A stretch of 64,000 bases of DNA from Kribbella jiaozuonensis (GCF_005233875.1 NZ_SZPZ01000003.1:1110489-1174488), one strand, 5' to 3'; shown: positions 32,033 to 40,818, numbered from the stretch's first letter. Numbers and translations are program-made. Notes: a model not told the origin generated them from the sequence alone.

Positions 32033-33268
32033 GTGAGGCTGTTGCTCAAGGGTGGGACCGTGATCGACACCTTCCCGGAGGTGGTCGTACGCCGGGGGGC
32101 CGACGTACTGATCGAGGACGGGCGGATCGCCGCGGTCGGGCCCGAGCTGGACGTGGATGCCGAGGTGATCGACGCGAGCGAGCGGATCGTGCTGCCGGGG
32201 TTCGTGGACACGCATCGGCATCTGTGGCAGACCGCGTTGCGCGGGACCACGGTCGACGACGATCTCGGGACGTACTTCGAGCGGGTGCTCGGCGCTTATG
32301 GTTCCCGGTTCCGCGCCGAAGATGTTGCGGCAGGCAACCTTGTCGGTGCATTGGAGTGTTTGAACGCCGGAATCACGACGGTTCAGGACTACTCACATGT
32401 CCAGCGGACGCCCGAGCATGCCGACGCGGCTCTGGATGCGTTGGAGCGTAGCGGGATCCGGGCGGTCTTCGGGTACGGTCCCTCGCCGCTCGGCGGTGGC
32501 GCTGTCAATCCGGCGGAGATGCGGCGGATCATGGCGCGGCAGTCCGACCGCCTTGGTCTTGCGGTCGCCGCGATCGGGCCTTCGTTCGTGCCGTTCGAGG
32601 CTGTCCAGGCGGACTGGGAGCTCGCGGACTCGCTGGGCGTGCCGGTTGTGGTGCATATCAGCAGCAGTTCGCAGACGCCGGATCCGATCACGCAACTACG
32701 CGACGCCGGCCTGGCTCGGCCGAACACCCTGTACGTGCACGGGAACAATCTGCCCGACTCCGAGTTGAAGGTGATCGCCGAGACCGGCGCGGCCGTCTCG
32801 ATCACGCCGACAGTCGAGGCGCGGATGGAGATGGGGCAGCCGCTGGCAGGTCGACTCCGCGCCGCCGGGGTTGATTTCAGCCTCGGGATCGATGTTGTGA
32901 CCACCTCCGGCGGTGATATATTCCGCGCGATGCACGAGGTGCTTGCCCTTGGCTACAAGGCGTTCTCCGCCGCAGAGATGCTGCAGCTGGCCACGCTCGG
33001 TGGTGCTCGTGCACTCGGGTTGGCCGAGGTCGGTTCGCTTGCTATTGGCAACAAGGCTGATGTGATCCTGTTGCGCAGTACGGACATCAACCTGGTCGGC
33101 GGGCTGCACGATCCGGTCGCGACGGTGGTGACCGCAGCGCATCCCGGCAACGTGGAAACGGTCCTCGTCGGAGGTGCGCCGGTGAAGCGCGACGGCCACC
33201 TGGTCAGTACGTCGTTGGATCAGGCTCTCGGTGCGCTGGCCGAGTCGACGGCGTACCTCACCGCTTGA
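32033..33268 (+). CDS. ATZ/TRZ-type amidohydrolase (deaminase-like)
   Basis: About 411 residues. The metal-site motif is GFVDTHRHLWQT (HxH, about 57-68), with the family composite-domain start LLLKGGTVID and the end NKADVILLRSTDINLVG. His residues in VVVHISSSS and LYVHGNN and the Asp in LGIDVVTTSGGD match the mononuclear site of subtype III amidohydrolases such as cytosine and S-adenosylhomocysteine deaminases. It probably deaminates or hydrolyses a heterocycle. The GTG at 32033 has AGGGAG at good spacing; the ATG six bases earlier is alternative. The MarR regulator is divergent. Confidence 0.88.
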   Translation: MRLLLKGGTVIDTFPEVVVRRGADVLIEDGRIAAVGPELDVDAEVIDASERIVLPGFVDTHRHLWQTALRGTTVDDDLGTYFERVLGAYGSRFRAEDVAAGNLVGALECLNAGITTVQDYSHVQRTPEHADAALDALERSGIRAVFGYGPSPLGGGAVNPAEMRRIMARQSDRLGLAVAAIGPSFVPFEAVQADWELADSLGVPVVVHISSSSQTPDPITQLRDAGLARPNTLYVHGNNLPDSELKVIAETGAAVSITPTVEARMEMGQPLAGRLRAAGVDFSLGIDVVTTSGGDIFRAMHEVLALGYKAFSAAEMLQLATLGGARALGLAEVGSLAIGNKADVILLRSTDINLVGGLHDPVATVVTAAHPGNVETVLVGGAPVKRDGHLVSTSLDQALGALAESTAYLTA

Positions 33269-34109
33269 GGAGTGCGCGGATCGCAGTACTGATCTCGTCC
33301 GGTGCTTCCTCGGCCATGAAGTGGCCGGCGGTCGTGGTCTGGTGGTGGAGGTCGATCGTCCAGGCCTTCCAGCGCGCGGCCGCGTCGAAGCCGAGCGCCG
33401 CGCCCCAGTCCTGCTGGATCACCGTCACCGGCATCCGCAGCTTGTTGCCCTGAGCAAGATCTTCCGAATCGTGCGTGACGTCGATCGTCGCCGAAGCACG
33501 GTAGTCCGCAACGATCGACGGCACCGCCCGCCGCGACGCCTCCAGGTAGACGGACCGCACCTCGGGCGGGATCGCCGCGGGATCCTTCACCCAGAGATCC
33601 AGGAAGTACCCGAAGAAGTCGTCGGACGCCGCCGCGATCATCCGCTCCGGCAGCCCGGCCGGCTGCGCCATCAGATACAGGTGGAACCCGACCGCCGCAC
33701 TCGTACCGTGCATCACCTCCCACATGTCGAGCGTGGGCAACACGTCCAAGCACATCAGGTGCGACACCACGTCCGGATGATCGAGCCCAGCCCGAAACGC
33801 GACCAAGGCCCCCCGGTCATGCCCCACCAACGCAAACCGCGAGTACCCCAACTCCCGAGCCACCGCGACAACATCCGCCGCCATCGTCCGCTTCGAGTAG
33901 TCCCCGTCCGGCTTGTCACTCTCGCCATACCCGCGCAGATCGGGACAGATCACCGTGTGCTCACCCGCCAACTCACGAGCGACCTTCCGCCACATCAGAT
34001 GCGTCTGTGGGAACCCGTGGAGCAGGACAACCGGAGTGCCGGACCCGGTGACGGCGACGTTGAGTGTCACGCCGTTCGCGTGGATGCGGTGGTAGTCGAA
34101 TTCGTTCAC
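33258..34109 (-). CDS. Alpha/beta hydrolase (haloacetate dehalogenase / epoxide hydrolase-like)
   Basis: 283 residues. The oxyanion motif is LLHGFPQTHLMWRKVA (about 29-44), DLRGYGESDKP follows, and the nucleophile elbow is LVGHDRGALVAF with Asp98 in place of Ser. This marks the dehalogenase/epoxide hydrolase branch. The general-base His is in TTTAGHFMAEEAPDEI near the C-terminus. The cap region FHLYLMAQPAGLPERMI aligns with the HWxFLAQPxxLPE segment of fluoroacetate dehalogenases but lacks the Trp, so halide binding may differ. The start is GTG at 34109. It overlaps the end of the amidohydrolase gene by 11 bases, tail-to-tail. Confidence 0.85.
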   Translation of the reverse strand: MNEFDYHRIHANGVTLNVAVTGSGTPVVLLHGFPQTHLMWRKVARELAGEHTVICPDLRGYGESDKPDGDYSKRTMAADVVAVARELGYSRFALVGHDRGALVAFRAGLDHPDVVSHLMCLDVLPTLDMWEVMHGTSAAVGFHLYLMAQPAGLPERMIAAASDDFFGYFLDLWVKDPAAIPPEVRSVYLEASRRAVPSIVADYRASATIDVTHDSEDLAQGNKLRMPVTVIQQDWGAALGFDAAARWKAWTIDLHHQTTTAGHFMAEEAPDEISTAIRALLKR

Positions 34110-34153
34110 GCCGATCAGCCTGCTGGATGCCGATGAGCGTTCGATGAGCACGC

Positions 34154-34159
34154 TACGGT
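34154..34159 (+). promoter_or_regulatory. -10 box TACGGT of the SARP-like gene (leaderless)
   Basis: TACGGT is six bases before the GTG at 34166. Confidence 0.45.
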
Positions 34160-34165
34160 GGCTGG

Positions 34166-35962
34166 GTGGAGTTCGGGGTGCTTGGGCCGGTCGAGGCCTG
34201 GGACGGGGAGCCGGTTGATTTGAAGGGGCCTCGGCATCGGGCGGTGTTGGCTCGATTGATCGTGGCGCGAGGGCGGGTTGTGCCGGCGGGCGTGCTGGTG
34301 GATGACCTGTGGGTGGATCCGCCGGCGGGGGCGTTGAGTGCGTTGCGGACGTTTGTGGCCGCGTTGCGGCGGGCGATCGAGCCGGAGCGGGCGCCGAGGG
34401 AGCCGGCTCGGTTGCTGGTGACCGAGGGGCCTGGTTATGCGTTGCGGACCGAGGCTGTGGATGCGTGGCGGTTCGAGGCGGCGGTGGGGGCGTCGTTGCC
34501 GCCTGGGGAGTTGCTGCCGGGACTGCTTGCGGGGTTGGCGTTGTGGCGGGGTCCGGCGTACGCGGAGTTTGCGGATGAAGGGTGGGCGCTGGCCGGGCGC
34601 TCGCGGTTGAACGAGTTGCGGCTGCGGGCCGTGGAGCGGGTCGGGGAGGCGCGGCTGGCGTTGGGGCTCGCAGCGGAGGCAGTGCCGGACCTGGACGCAC
34701 ATGTGACTGAGCATCCGTGGCGTGAGGACGCCTGGCGGTTGCTCGCGCTGGCCTTGTACCGGAGCGAGCGGCAGGGCGACGCTCTCGCCGTACTGCGTCG
34801 CGCCCGGGAGACTCTGGTCGGTCAGCTCGGTGTTGATCCCGGCCCGGCGCTCAGCCGGTTGGAGACCGACATCCTCAACCAAGCCGCGCATCTCACGCCG
34901 GCCGACAGTGTCTGGGCGGAGACGGCCGCGGCGTACGACCGCGTGGTCGGCGGGACACGCGCCCGGATCGAGTCGACCGTCGGACTACTCCGCAACCTCG
35001 CGGTCACCGGTGGTGGCGGCTTGGAGGCCGCGCGTGGACATCGCCTCGCTGCCATCACGGCTGCCGAGGAGTTGGGTGATCCCGATCTGACGGCGCGAGT
35101 GATCGGCGCGTACGACGTACCTGCCATCTGGACGCGCTCCGACGACGAGACGCAGGCCGCGGCGATCGTGGCTGCGGCCGAACGGGTTCTACCGACGCAG
35201 CACCACCCGAGCATCCGCGCCCGCCTGCTCGCGACCATCGCACTGGAATCACGTGGCTCCCGCTCATCACGACCTCACGAGGCAGCGCTCGAGGCCGAGG
35301 GACTCGCGCGCGGTCTCGACGACCCAGCGCTGCTGGCCTTCACGCTCAACGGCGTCTTCATGCAGACCTGCTACCGAGCCGGTCTCGCTCCAGCCCGCGA
35401 CGCGATCGGCGCCGAGCTCGTCACCCTCTCGCAACGCCACAACCTCTTTACCTATGAGGTTCTGGGCCACCTGATCCGGCTCCAGTCCGCGTGCGCACGA
35501 GCCGACCACACAGCCGCCGACGAACACGCCGCAGCCGCCGACGCGTTGGCCGCCCGCCACGAGCTCCCGCTCGTCGAGGTCTTCACCCGCTGGTATGCCG
35601 CCCTCCGCGCTGACACCCCCGAGTCCTACCGCGCAGCCGCTGCTCTGCTGGACGGCGCCGGCATGCCAGGGCTGAGCGAAGGCCTTCTCCCGCTGGCATT
35701 GGCCGCGCACGCGATCCGCCATGGCGAGCCGATCCCCGAGGCTGACTACGGCCCGCATGCCCCGTGGGTGAAGGGATCGCCGAACCCGCCGCCCGGGCTG
35801 TTACTCGAGACCTACTGGGCACTAACTGCTCACGCGGCCAGGCAATCAGGCGACGCCCAACTGTTGGAGAAAGCGCAGACCGCTCTGGGCACTGCCGCAG
35901 AAGAGCACGCAGGCGGCAGCGGCCTGCTCACACTTGGCCCGGTCGCCGACTTCTTGCGTTAA
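34166..35962 (+). CDS. SARP/AfsR-type regulator with BTAD and TPR region, no NB-ARC
   Basis: 598 residues. An OmpR-like DNA-binding domain at about 1-92 (MEFGVLGPVEAWDGEPVDLKG; ALSALRTFVAALRRAI) is followed by the bacterial transcriptional activator domain (about 95-240; AWRFEAAV, HPWREDAWRLLALALYRSERQGDALAVLRRARETL). The remaining 350 residues are Ala-rich TPR-like helices. There is no Walker A motif, unlike AfsR. Such regulators usually activate nearby secondary-metabolite or stress genes; no biosynthetic cluster is in view. Confidence 0.88.
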   Translation: MEFGVLGPVEAWDGEPVDLKGPRHRAVLARLIVARGRVVPAGVLVDDLWVDPPAGALSALRTFVAALRRAIEPERAPREPARLLVTEGPGYALRTEAVDAWRFEAAVGASLPPGELLPGLLAGLALWRGPAYAEFADEGWALAGRSRLNELRLRAVERVGEARLALGLAAEAVPDLDAHVTEHPWREDAWRLLALALYRSERQGDALAVLRRARETLVGQLGVDPGPALSRLETDILNQAAHLTPADSVWAETAAAYDRVVGGTRARIESTVGLLRNLAVTGGGGLEAARGHRLAAITAAEELGDPDLTARVIGAYDVPAIWTRSDDETQAAAIVAAAERVLPTQHHPSIRARLLATIALESRGSRSSRPHEAALEAEGLARGLDDPALLAFTLNGVFMQTCYRAGLAPARDAIGAELVTLSQRHNLFTYEVLGHLIRLQSACARADHTAADEHAAAADALAARHELPLVEVFTRWYAALRADTPESYRAAAALLDGAGMPGLSEGLLPLALAAHAIRHGEPIPEADYGPHAPWVKGSPNPPPGLLLETYWALTAHAARQSGDAQLLEKAQTALGTAAEEHAGGSGLLTLGPVADFLR

Positions 35963-36174
35963 AGATCGTCCGGGGAGCCACTCTCGGACTTGCGATCAGC
36001 CTGCTGGCGCAGCTCGTGGTGTGACTGGTGCGCGGTCGTCCGATACGCCTCCTCGTACGCCGCCAACGCGCCGGCCACCCCGGACCCGCGACCCCGCCGC
36101 TTCGCCCACGAGGCGAACCAGGTCAGCCCCGCGAGCACCACCACGAGTCCACCGACAAAGACGACGTACGCCAT
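35959..36174 (-). CDS. Small single-pass membrane protein
   Basis: 71 residues. One membrane helix (AYVVFVGGLVVVLAGLTWFASW, about 2-23) is followed by a basic AKRRGRG stop and an acidic/polar cytoplasmic tail ending in GSPDDL. The start at 36174 is supported by a TACGGT box exactly six bases upstream on the minus strand, a leaderless arrangement; an ATG seven codons earlier is possible. No family is recognised. It is divergent from the small secreted peptide gene and overlaps the SARP-like gene by four bases at its 3' end. Confidence 0.65.
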   Translation of the reverse strand: MAYVVFVGGLVVVLAGLTWFASWAKRRGRGSGVAGALAAYEEAYRTTAHQSHHELRQQADRKSESGSPDDL

Positions 36175-36180
36175 ACGCCC

Positions 36181-36186
36181 ACCGTA
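36181..36186 (-). promoter_or_regulatory. -10 box TACGGT of the small membrane protein gene
   Basis: TACGGT on the minus strand, six bases before the ATG at 36174. Confidence 0.45.
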
Positions 36187-36278
36187 CTGCGCCATTCCCA
36201 GCAGGCTGCCAGGTTCCTTCCAGGACCGTCGCAGCCCGCGCGACCAGGATGGAACTACCAACCAGAAGGAGGCTCCCG

Positions 36279-36452
36279 ATGCCGATCCGAATCGTCAAAA
36301 CAGTTGCCGTAGGCACCATCGCCACCCTGGGCCTGGCCGCCGTCGCCTTCACCCCCGCCGCCTACGCGAGCACCACCAAGACCACCGCGACCCCACACCT
36401 GGCAGTCCTCACCAAGCCGGTCGCCGAGGTCACGGTCCGCAAAGCCGCCTAG
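36279..36452 (+). CDS. Small secreted peptide precursor
   Basis: 57 residues, preceded by an excellent ribosome binding site (AGAAGGAGG, six bases before the ATG). The signal peptide is classical: PIRIVK, a hydrophobic core VAVGTIATLGLAAVAF, then TPAAYA with likely cleavage after AYA near residue 30. The mature peptide would be about 27 residues, Thr/Lys/Val-rich, without Cys and with a positive charge. I do not know the family. The convergent methyltransferase gene overlaps its 3' end by four bases. The good ribosome binding site and the intact signal argue for a real gene. Confidence 0.65.
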   Translation: MPIRIVKTVAVGTIATLGLAAVAFTPAAYASTTKTTATPHLAVLTKPVAEVTVRKAA

Positions 36453-37111
36453 TTGGTACGACGCGCGCGGAACGCCAACGCGTGCGGGATGTCGGGGCCG
36501 GTCGGCTCCTCGAAGCGCTCGACCGTCAGACCGGACTCGACGATCGCGTTCAGATACTCCGCCAGGGGCATATGGCGCATACCGATCCGGCGACGGATAC
36601 CTTCCGCGCTCCACCACGGCGACTCGTCGTGCCAGCCGGACTGCCGGTAGGTCGGGTGGGCGGTCCGGCGGCCGTCCTCCTCGTACACAACGTGCGGTCC
36701 GTTGAAGCAGGGGTGCACGCCGTACGCCACCAGCACGCCGCCCGGGCGCAGCACCCGCGCCGCCTCGAGCAGGACCGCGCCGAAGTCGTCGACGTCCGTC
36801 GAGATCCACATCGTGATCGCGGTGTCGAAGGACGCGTCGGCGAACGGAAGCACGGCGGCATCGCCGTGCACCAGGGGTCCGTCGGTTCGGGTCCGGGCCA
36901 GGCTCAGCTGGTCCTTCGAGAAGTCCAGCCCGACGACGCTGCGTCCGCTGGCCCGGATCGATTCGAAGTTCCGCCCGGTGCCGCAGCCGATGTCGAGACA
37001 CGGTCCTGAACCGGGGCCGAGCAGCTCCAGGACGCCGGGCTGATGTGGCTCCGAACCCTCCACGAACCGCTCTTCGTACCAGTCCGCCAAACCGTCGTAC
37101 CGAGCCCTCAA
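36449..37111 (-). CDS. Class I SAM-dependent methyltransferase
   Basis: 220 residues. Motif I is CLDIGCGTGRNFESI (about 38-52), then VVGLDFSKDQL (motif II), and FDTAITMWISTDVDDF and LRPGGVLVAYGVHPCFN. This is Methyltransf_11 type. The C-terminal PLAEYLNAIVESGLTVERFEEP is typical of small-molecule methyltransferases. The start codon is TTG at 37111, supported by GGGGAGG at good spacing. The substrate is unknown. Confidence 0.82.
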   Translation of the reverse strand: MRARYDGLADWYEERFVEGSEPHQPGVLELLGPGSGPCLDIGCGTGRNFESIRASGRSVVGLDFSKDQLSLARTRTDGPLVHGDAAVLPFADASFDTAITMWISTDVDDFGAVLLEAARVLRPGGVLVAYGVHPCFNGPHVVYEEDGRRTAHPTYRQSGWHDESPWWSAEGIRRRIGMRHMPLAEYLNAIVESGLTVERFEEPTGPDIPHALAFRARRTN

Positions 37112-37221
37112 AACGGCCTCCCCAGGTCATGTCAAGTTTAGTCGAGGAGGCTGCTTTAGGTCGGGACAGTGACCTACGGGTAAGCTTTGCCGACGTTCTC
37201 TTTGAGTTTGGATGGTCAGAC

Positions 37222-37323
37222 GTGGGTTCCGTAATCAAGAAGCGCCGCAAGCGTATGGCGAAGAAGAAGCACCGCAAGCTGCTGAAGAAGACGCGGGTGC
37301 AGCGCCGCAAGCTCGGCAAGTAG
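37222..37323 (+). CDS. 33-residue basic protein, bS22 / AURKAIP1-COX24 family
   Basis: 33 residues from GTG at 37222: GSVIKKRRKRMAKKKH, then RKLLKKTRVQRRKLGK. It is almost identical to the mycobacterial Rv0500B-type protein, which structural work on mycobacterial ribosomes identified as small-subunit protein bS22, related to mitochondrial mS38. It would bind rRNA in the small subunit. The gene is placed as in mycobacteria, directly before the epimerase gene. It is often missed because of its size. Confidence 0.92.
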   Translation: MGSVIKKRRKRMAKKKHRKLLKKTRVQRRKLGK

Positions 37324-37369
37324 CCGGCAGGTACTGTTCCGCCGCGCCCGGTCCGGCTGGGGGTAGCTC

Positions 37370-38377
37370 GTGGCACAGGTAGTGATGGTTACCGGCGTCT
37401 CGCGGGACGCCGGTGCTCGCTGTGCCCGAAGGCTGGCCGATGACCCGGCGATCGGCACCGTGCTCGGGGTCGATGTGGTCCCGCCACGGGCCGAGCTCGG
37501 GCGGGTCCGGTTCGTCCGGGCAGACATCCGCAATCCCGTGATCGCGAAGGTGATCGCGGCCGAAGGCGTGGATACGGTCGTCCATACGGGCGTCGTGGCG
37601 ACCCCGGGTAGCGCCGGTGGTCGTTCGTCGATGAAGGAGATCAACGTCATCGGCACCATGCAGCTGCTCGCCGCCTGCCAGAAGGCGTCCGGCGTGGCCA
37701 AACTGGTGGTCAAGTCCTCCACCACCGTGTACGGCGCCGGCCCGCGTGATCCGGCCATGTTCACCGAGGAGATGGCGCCACGCGCGATCCATCACCACGG
37801 ACTGAGCAAGGACGCGGTCGAGGTCGAGGGGTACGTGCGCGGCTTCGCCCGTCGCCGCCCCGACGTCTGCGTCACCACGCTCCGGATGGCGAACTGGATC
37901 GGCCCCAAGACCGATTCCCCGATGACGCGGTACTTCGCGCTGCCGGTCGTGCCGACTGTTTTCGGGTACGACGCGCGCCTGCAGTTCCTGCACGAGGACG
38001 ACGGCGTCGAGGCGATCCTGCGCGCGACCGTCAACGATCTTCCCGGGACCTTCAACCTGGCCGGTGACGGCATGCTCTCGTTGTCCCAGGCGATCCGCCG
38101 GCTCGGCCGGCCGACGCTGCGGCTGCCGTCGTTCACCGCGTCCAGCACGGCTGCCGCCGTCCGGCGGGCGCGGCTGGCGGACTTCTCGCCTGACCAGATC
38201 ACCTTTCTTACTTATGGGCGCGGTGTGGACACGACCCGGATGCGGACCGAGTTCGGGTTCGAGCCGAAGTACACGACCGCGGAGGCGTTCGACGATTTCC
38301 GGACCTCGCTCGGGGTCGGCGCGATGACGCGGGTCGCGGGCGTGCTCGGCGCTGGGCTGGGAGCGTTGCGTGGCTGA
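37370..38377 (+). CDS. NAD-dependent epimerase/dehydratase (Rv0501-like), His at the catalytic Tyr place
   Basis: 335 residues of extended SDR. The nucleotide-binding start is VVMVTGVSRDAGARCARRL (a G-x6-G variant), then DVVHTG and KLVVKSSTTVYGAG. Where the SDR Tyr-xxx-Lys pair is expected the sequence reads HHHGLSKDAVEVE, so His143 would stand in for the Tyr before Lys147. The C-terminal block GTFNLAGDGMLSLSQAIRRLGRP is normal for the family. The start is GTG. It overlaps the acyltransferase gene by eight bases, and the pair matches Rv0501-Rv0502. Confidence 0.85.
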   Translation: MAQVVMVTGVSRDAGARCARRLADDPAIGTVLGVDVVPPRAELGRVRFVRADIRNPVIAKVIAAEGVDTVVHTGVVATPGSAGGRSSMKEINVIGTMQLLAACQKASGVAKLVVKSSTTVYGAGPRDPAMFTEEMAPRAIHHHGLSKDAVEVEGYVRGFARRRPDVCVTTLRMANWIGPKTDSPMTRYFALPVVPTVFGYDARLQFLHEDDGVEAILRATVNDLPGTFNLAGDGMLSLSQAIRRLGRPTLRLPSFTASSTAAAVRRARLADFSPDQITFLTYGRGVDTTRMRTEFGFEPKYTTAEAFDDFRTSLGVGAMTRVAGVLGAGLGALRG

Positions 38378-39530
38378 CGCGGACGTGATCCCGATCGGCT
38401 CCGGCGGCCGGCCCGGCCGCGGGAGCGGACGCCGTACGACGCCCTCCGCCGCCGCTCGTGCGCTCGCGGGGCCGAACAAGAAGAAGAACAACCGCGCCGG
38501 AACCGACCAGTCCGCCGACGGGAAGGCCGCCGGGCGTGGACGGGCGGTTGACCCGCGGAGCGCGGCGGGGCCGGATGAGGCGGGCGCTGAGGCTCTGGGG
38601 ATCGTGCCGGATGTGGATAGGCCCGATCTGTCGGGGCTGGACCTGAGCGGGCTCGACTTCGGGCGGCTCGAGCGGATGGTGCGGGAGCTGTTCGGGGAGG
38701 ACGGCGAGCGCCGGGTCGCCGAGTGGCTGGCGTTCCTGCGGCGGCGGCTGAGCGGTGACTACGAGCTCGACGAGTTCGGGTACGACTCCGATCTGACCGA
38801 CCAGGTGCTGCTGCCGATGCTGCGCCCGATGGTGGAGAAATGGTTTCGCGTCGAGGTGCGGGGCATCGAGAACATTCCGACCGACGGCAGTGCGCTGATC
38901 GTCGCGAACCACTCGGGCACCATGCCGATCGACGGACTCGTGACCCAGGTCGTCGTCAACGACCACACCGGCCGGCCGCTGCGCACGCTGGCGGCGGACC
39001 TGGTGTTCCAGACGCCGTTCGTCGGCGAGCTGTCCCGCAAGGGCGGCGCGACCCTGGCGAACAACGACGACGCCGAGCGGCTGCTCCGCCAGGGCAACCT
39101 GGTCGGGGTCTGGCCCGAAGGGTTCAAGGGTCTCGGCAAGCCGTTCGCCGAGCGGTACAAGCTGCAGCGCTTCGGGCGGGGCGGGTTCGTCAGCGCCGCG
39201 ATGCGGACCGGCGTACCGATCGTCCCGTGCTCGATCGTCGGGGCCGAGGAGATCTATCCGCTGGTCGGCAACATCGCCTCGCTGGCGCGGCTGCTCGGCG
39301 TCCCGTACATCCCGATCACGCCGTTCTTCCCGCTGCTCGGGCCGCTCGGCCTGATCCCGCTGCCGTCGAAGTGGCTGATCGAGTTCGGCGAGCCGATCCG
39401 CACCGACGACTTCCCCGACGGCGCCCCGGACGACCCGATGCTGGTCTTCAACGTCACCGACCAGGTCCGCGAAACCATCCAGCAGACCCTCTACACCCTG
39501 CTGATGCAACGCCGCAGCGTCTTCTTCTGA
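38370..39530 (+). CDS. Lysophospholipid acyltransferase family protein (PlsC-like, Rv0502-like)
   Basis: 386 residues. The N-terminal 110 residues are low complexity, basic and then acidic, probably disordered. The acyltransferase core starts near 135, with the catalytic NHxxxxD as NHSGTMPID (about 177-185), the GGATLANNDDAERLLRQGNLVGVWPEGFKG block (substrate Glu-Gly), and SIVGAEE/PITPFFP. It transfers acyl groups to a lysophospholipid or a related acceptor at the membrane. The start GTG lies inside the end of the epimerase gene. A strong hairpin terminator follows. Confidence 0.88.
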   Translation: MADADVIPIGSGGRPGRGSGRRTTPSAAARALAGPNKKKNNRAGTDQSADGKAAGRGRAVDPRSAAGPDEAGAEALGIVPDVDRPDLSGLDLSGLDFGRLERMVRELFGEDGERRVAEWLAFLRRRLSGDYELDEFGYDSDLTDQVLLPMLRPMVEKWFRVEVRGIENIPTDGSALIVANHSGTMPIDGLVTQVVVNDHTGRPLRTLAADLVFQTPFVGELSRKGGATLANNDDAERLLRQGNLVGVWPEGFKGLGKPFAERYKLQRFGRGGFVSAAMRTGVPIVPCSIVGAEEIYPLVGNIASLARLLGVPYIPITPFFPLLGPLGLIPLPSKWLIEFGEPIRTDDFPDGAPDDPMLVFNVTDQVRETIQQTLYTLLMQRRSVFF

Positions 39531-39547
39531 ACCCACCGGACACAGCA

Positions 39548-39582
39548 AGAAGCCCGGCACACGATCGGTGTGCCGGGCTTCT
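39548..39582. terminator. Bidirectional hairpin terminator
   Basis: Perfect 15-base inverted repeat AGAAGCCCGGCACAC / GTGTGCCGGGCTTCT (39548-39562 with 39568-39582), loop GATCG, between the convergent acyltransferase and anti-sigma-like genes. The T-poor flank is normal here. Confidence 0.85.
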
Positions 39583-39603
39583 CTGCGTCTTACCTCCAGG
39601 GTC

Positions 39604-40818
39604 CTACTTCCAGGGCGGAAGCAGGGTCTGGATGATCCCCGGAAGATCGATCAGGGGAGTCGTCGGGAACGGCCACGGCCAGGACGGCGTGGTCGGGGTG
39701 AGCGTAGAAGGCAGCACCGTGGGCGTCGCAATCGGCGAGTTTGACGACGACGGCTTGGGTGGCGTCTTCAGGACCGTCGGCGGCGGAGCCGTGGACTCGA
39801 CGATCGTGGTGTTCGGCAGCTGGGTCGGCGCCGTGCTCGGCTGGAGCGTGGTCGACGCACCGGGTGTCGGGATCGTCGAGGACGCCTTGGTGCTCGTCCC
39901 CGGCTTGACCGGATCACTCGGCTCGCCGTTACCGGGCGTCGTCCGGTTCGGCTTGCTGGTGTTGGTGCCGCCGCCGGTGTTGGCCGACTTCGGTGCCGCG
40001 CACTTCGGGCAGGCTGCCGACGTGTGCTGCGCCAGCTGCTCGATCGTCGCCAGCGCCTCCACTCCGGACTTCAGCGACTCCGGCGGGAGTTTGGGCGCGA
40101 GCCCCACAAGAGCCTGGCGGGCGCTGGTGATGAAGGCCGTGATCGCGCTGATCGAACTCTCGTCGCCGTCCTGCTGGTACGACGCGACCAATCGGGACAC
40201 GCCCTTGCGGGACTGCGCCGAGAAGTCGTCCAGGGTCGCGTTGATCGTGCCCACCGAACCGCCGTTGTCGGCGAGCTCGCGGACAACGGACAATCGGGTC
40301 ATCGCGTGCTCGAGGTCGCGCCGGCCGCGTGAGTCGTCCCCGACGCTCACATTGGTCGACACGTTCTCGATGCTGCGCTTCATTCCGTACAAGGTGTCGC
40401 CGGGCATCGCCTGCTGGGCGGCGGCGGCAGAACCGATGCCACCTCCGAGCAGCACGAGCGCGGCGGTACTGGCCACGAGCCGGATCCTCCGGCCCTGTCG
40501 GCGGCGGATATCTGTCACGGACGCGCCAACGTCCTCGCGACCCGGCGGGTCGTCCGAGCTGTCCGGTGCGCTGCGCACCATCGTCGGAGTCGCAGTGGTC
40601 GCCGCGCGCGCCGCCGCCTGCTCCAGCAGACGGTGCCGCAACTCGGCGCTGAACTCCGGTCGCGGTGCAACTGCGCCGGCGGTCCTCAGCCGTCCGACCA
40701 GCTCCACAGCTTCCAGCAACTCGGGGTCTTCGCTCAGTCGCGCGGAGTGACGGGGCCCGTGATCGACGGCGTGCGCGAATGACTCCGCGCGCGCTCGAGC
40801 CCTGTGTAGGTCACTCAT
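39604..40818 (-). CDS. rsbN: DUF5667-type membrane protein, probable RsbN-like anti-sigma factor
   Basis: 404 residues. The N-terminal cytoplasmic part (1-110) has RARAESFAHAVD and PEFSAELRHRLLEQ. One membrane helix at about 112-133 (IRLVASTAALVLLGGGIGSAAA) is followed by a DUF5667-like helical domain (about 135-255; MPGDTLYGMKRSIENV) and a long Thr/Pro/Ser-rich extracellular tail. It is encoded directly downstream of the bldN-type sigma gene, where Streptomyces encodes the BldN anti-sigma RsbN. A BldN-like promoter (CGTAAC-N17-CGTTCC) lies in the gap. Anti-sigma activity is inferred from position and layout. Confidence 0.78.
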   Translation of the reverse strand: MSDLHRARARAESFAHAVDHGPRHSARLSEDPELLEAVELVGRLRTAGAVAPRPEFSAELRHRLLEQAAARAATTATPTMVRSAPDSSDDPPGREDVGASVTDIRRRQGRRIRLVASTAALVLLGGGIGSAAAAQQAMPGDTLYGMKRSIENVSTNVSVGDDSRGRRDLEHAMTRLSVVRELADNGGSVGTINATLDDFSAQSRKGVSRLVASYQQDGDESSISAITAFITSARQALVGLAPKLPPESLKSGVEALATIEQLAQHTSAACPKCAAPKSANTGGGTNTSKPNRTTPGNGEPSDPVKPGTSTKASSTIPTPGASTTLQPSTAPTQLPNTTIVESTAPPPTVLKTPPKPSSSNSPIATPTVLPSTLTPTTPSWPWPFPTTPLIDLPGIIQTLLPPWK

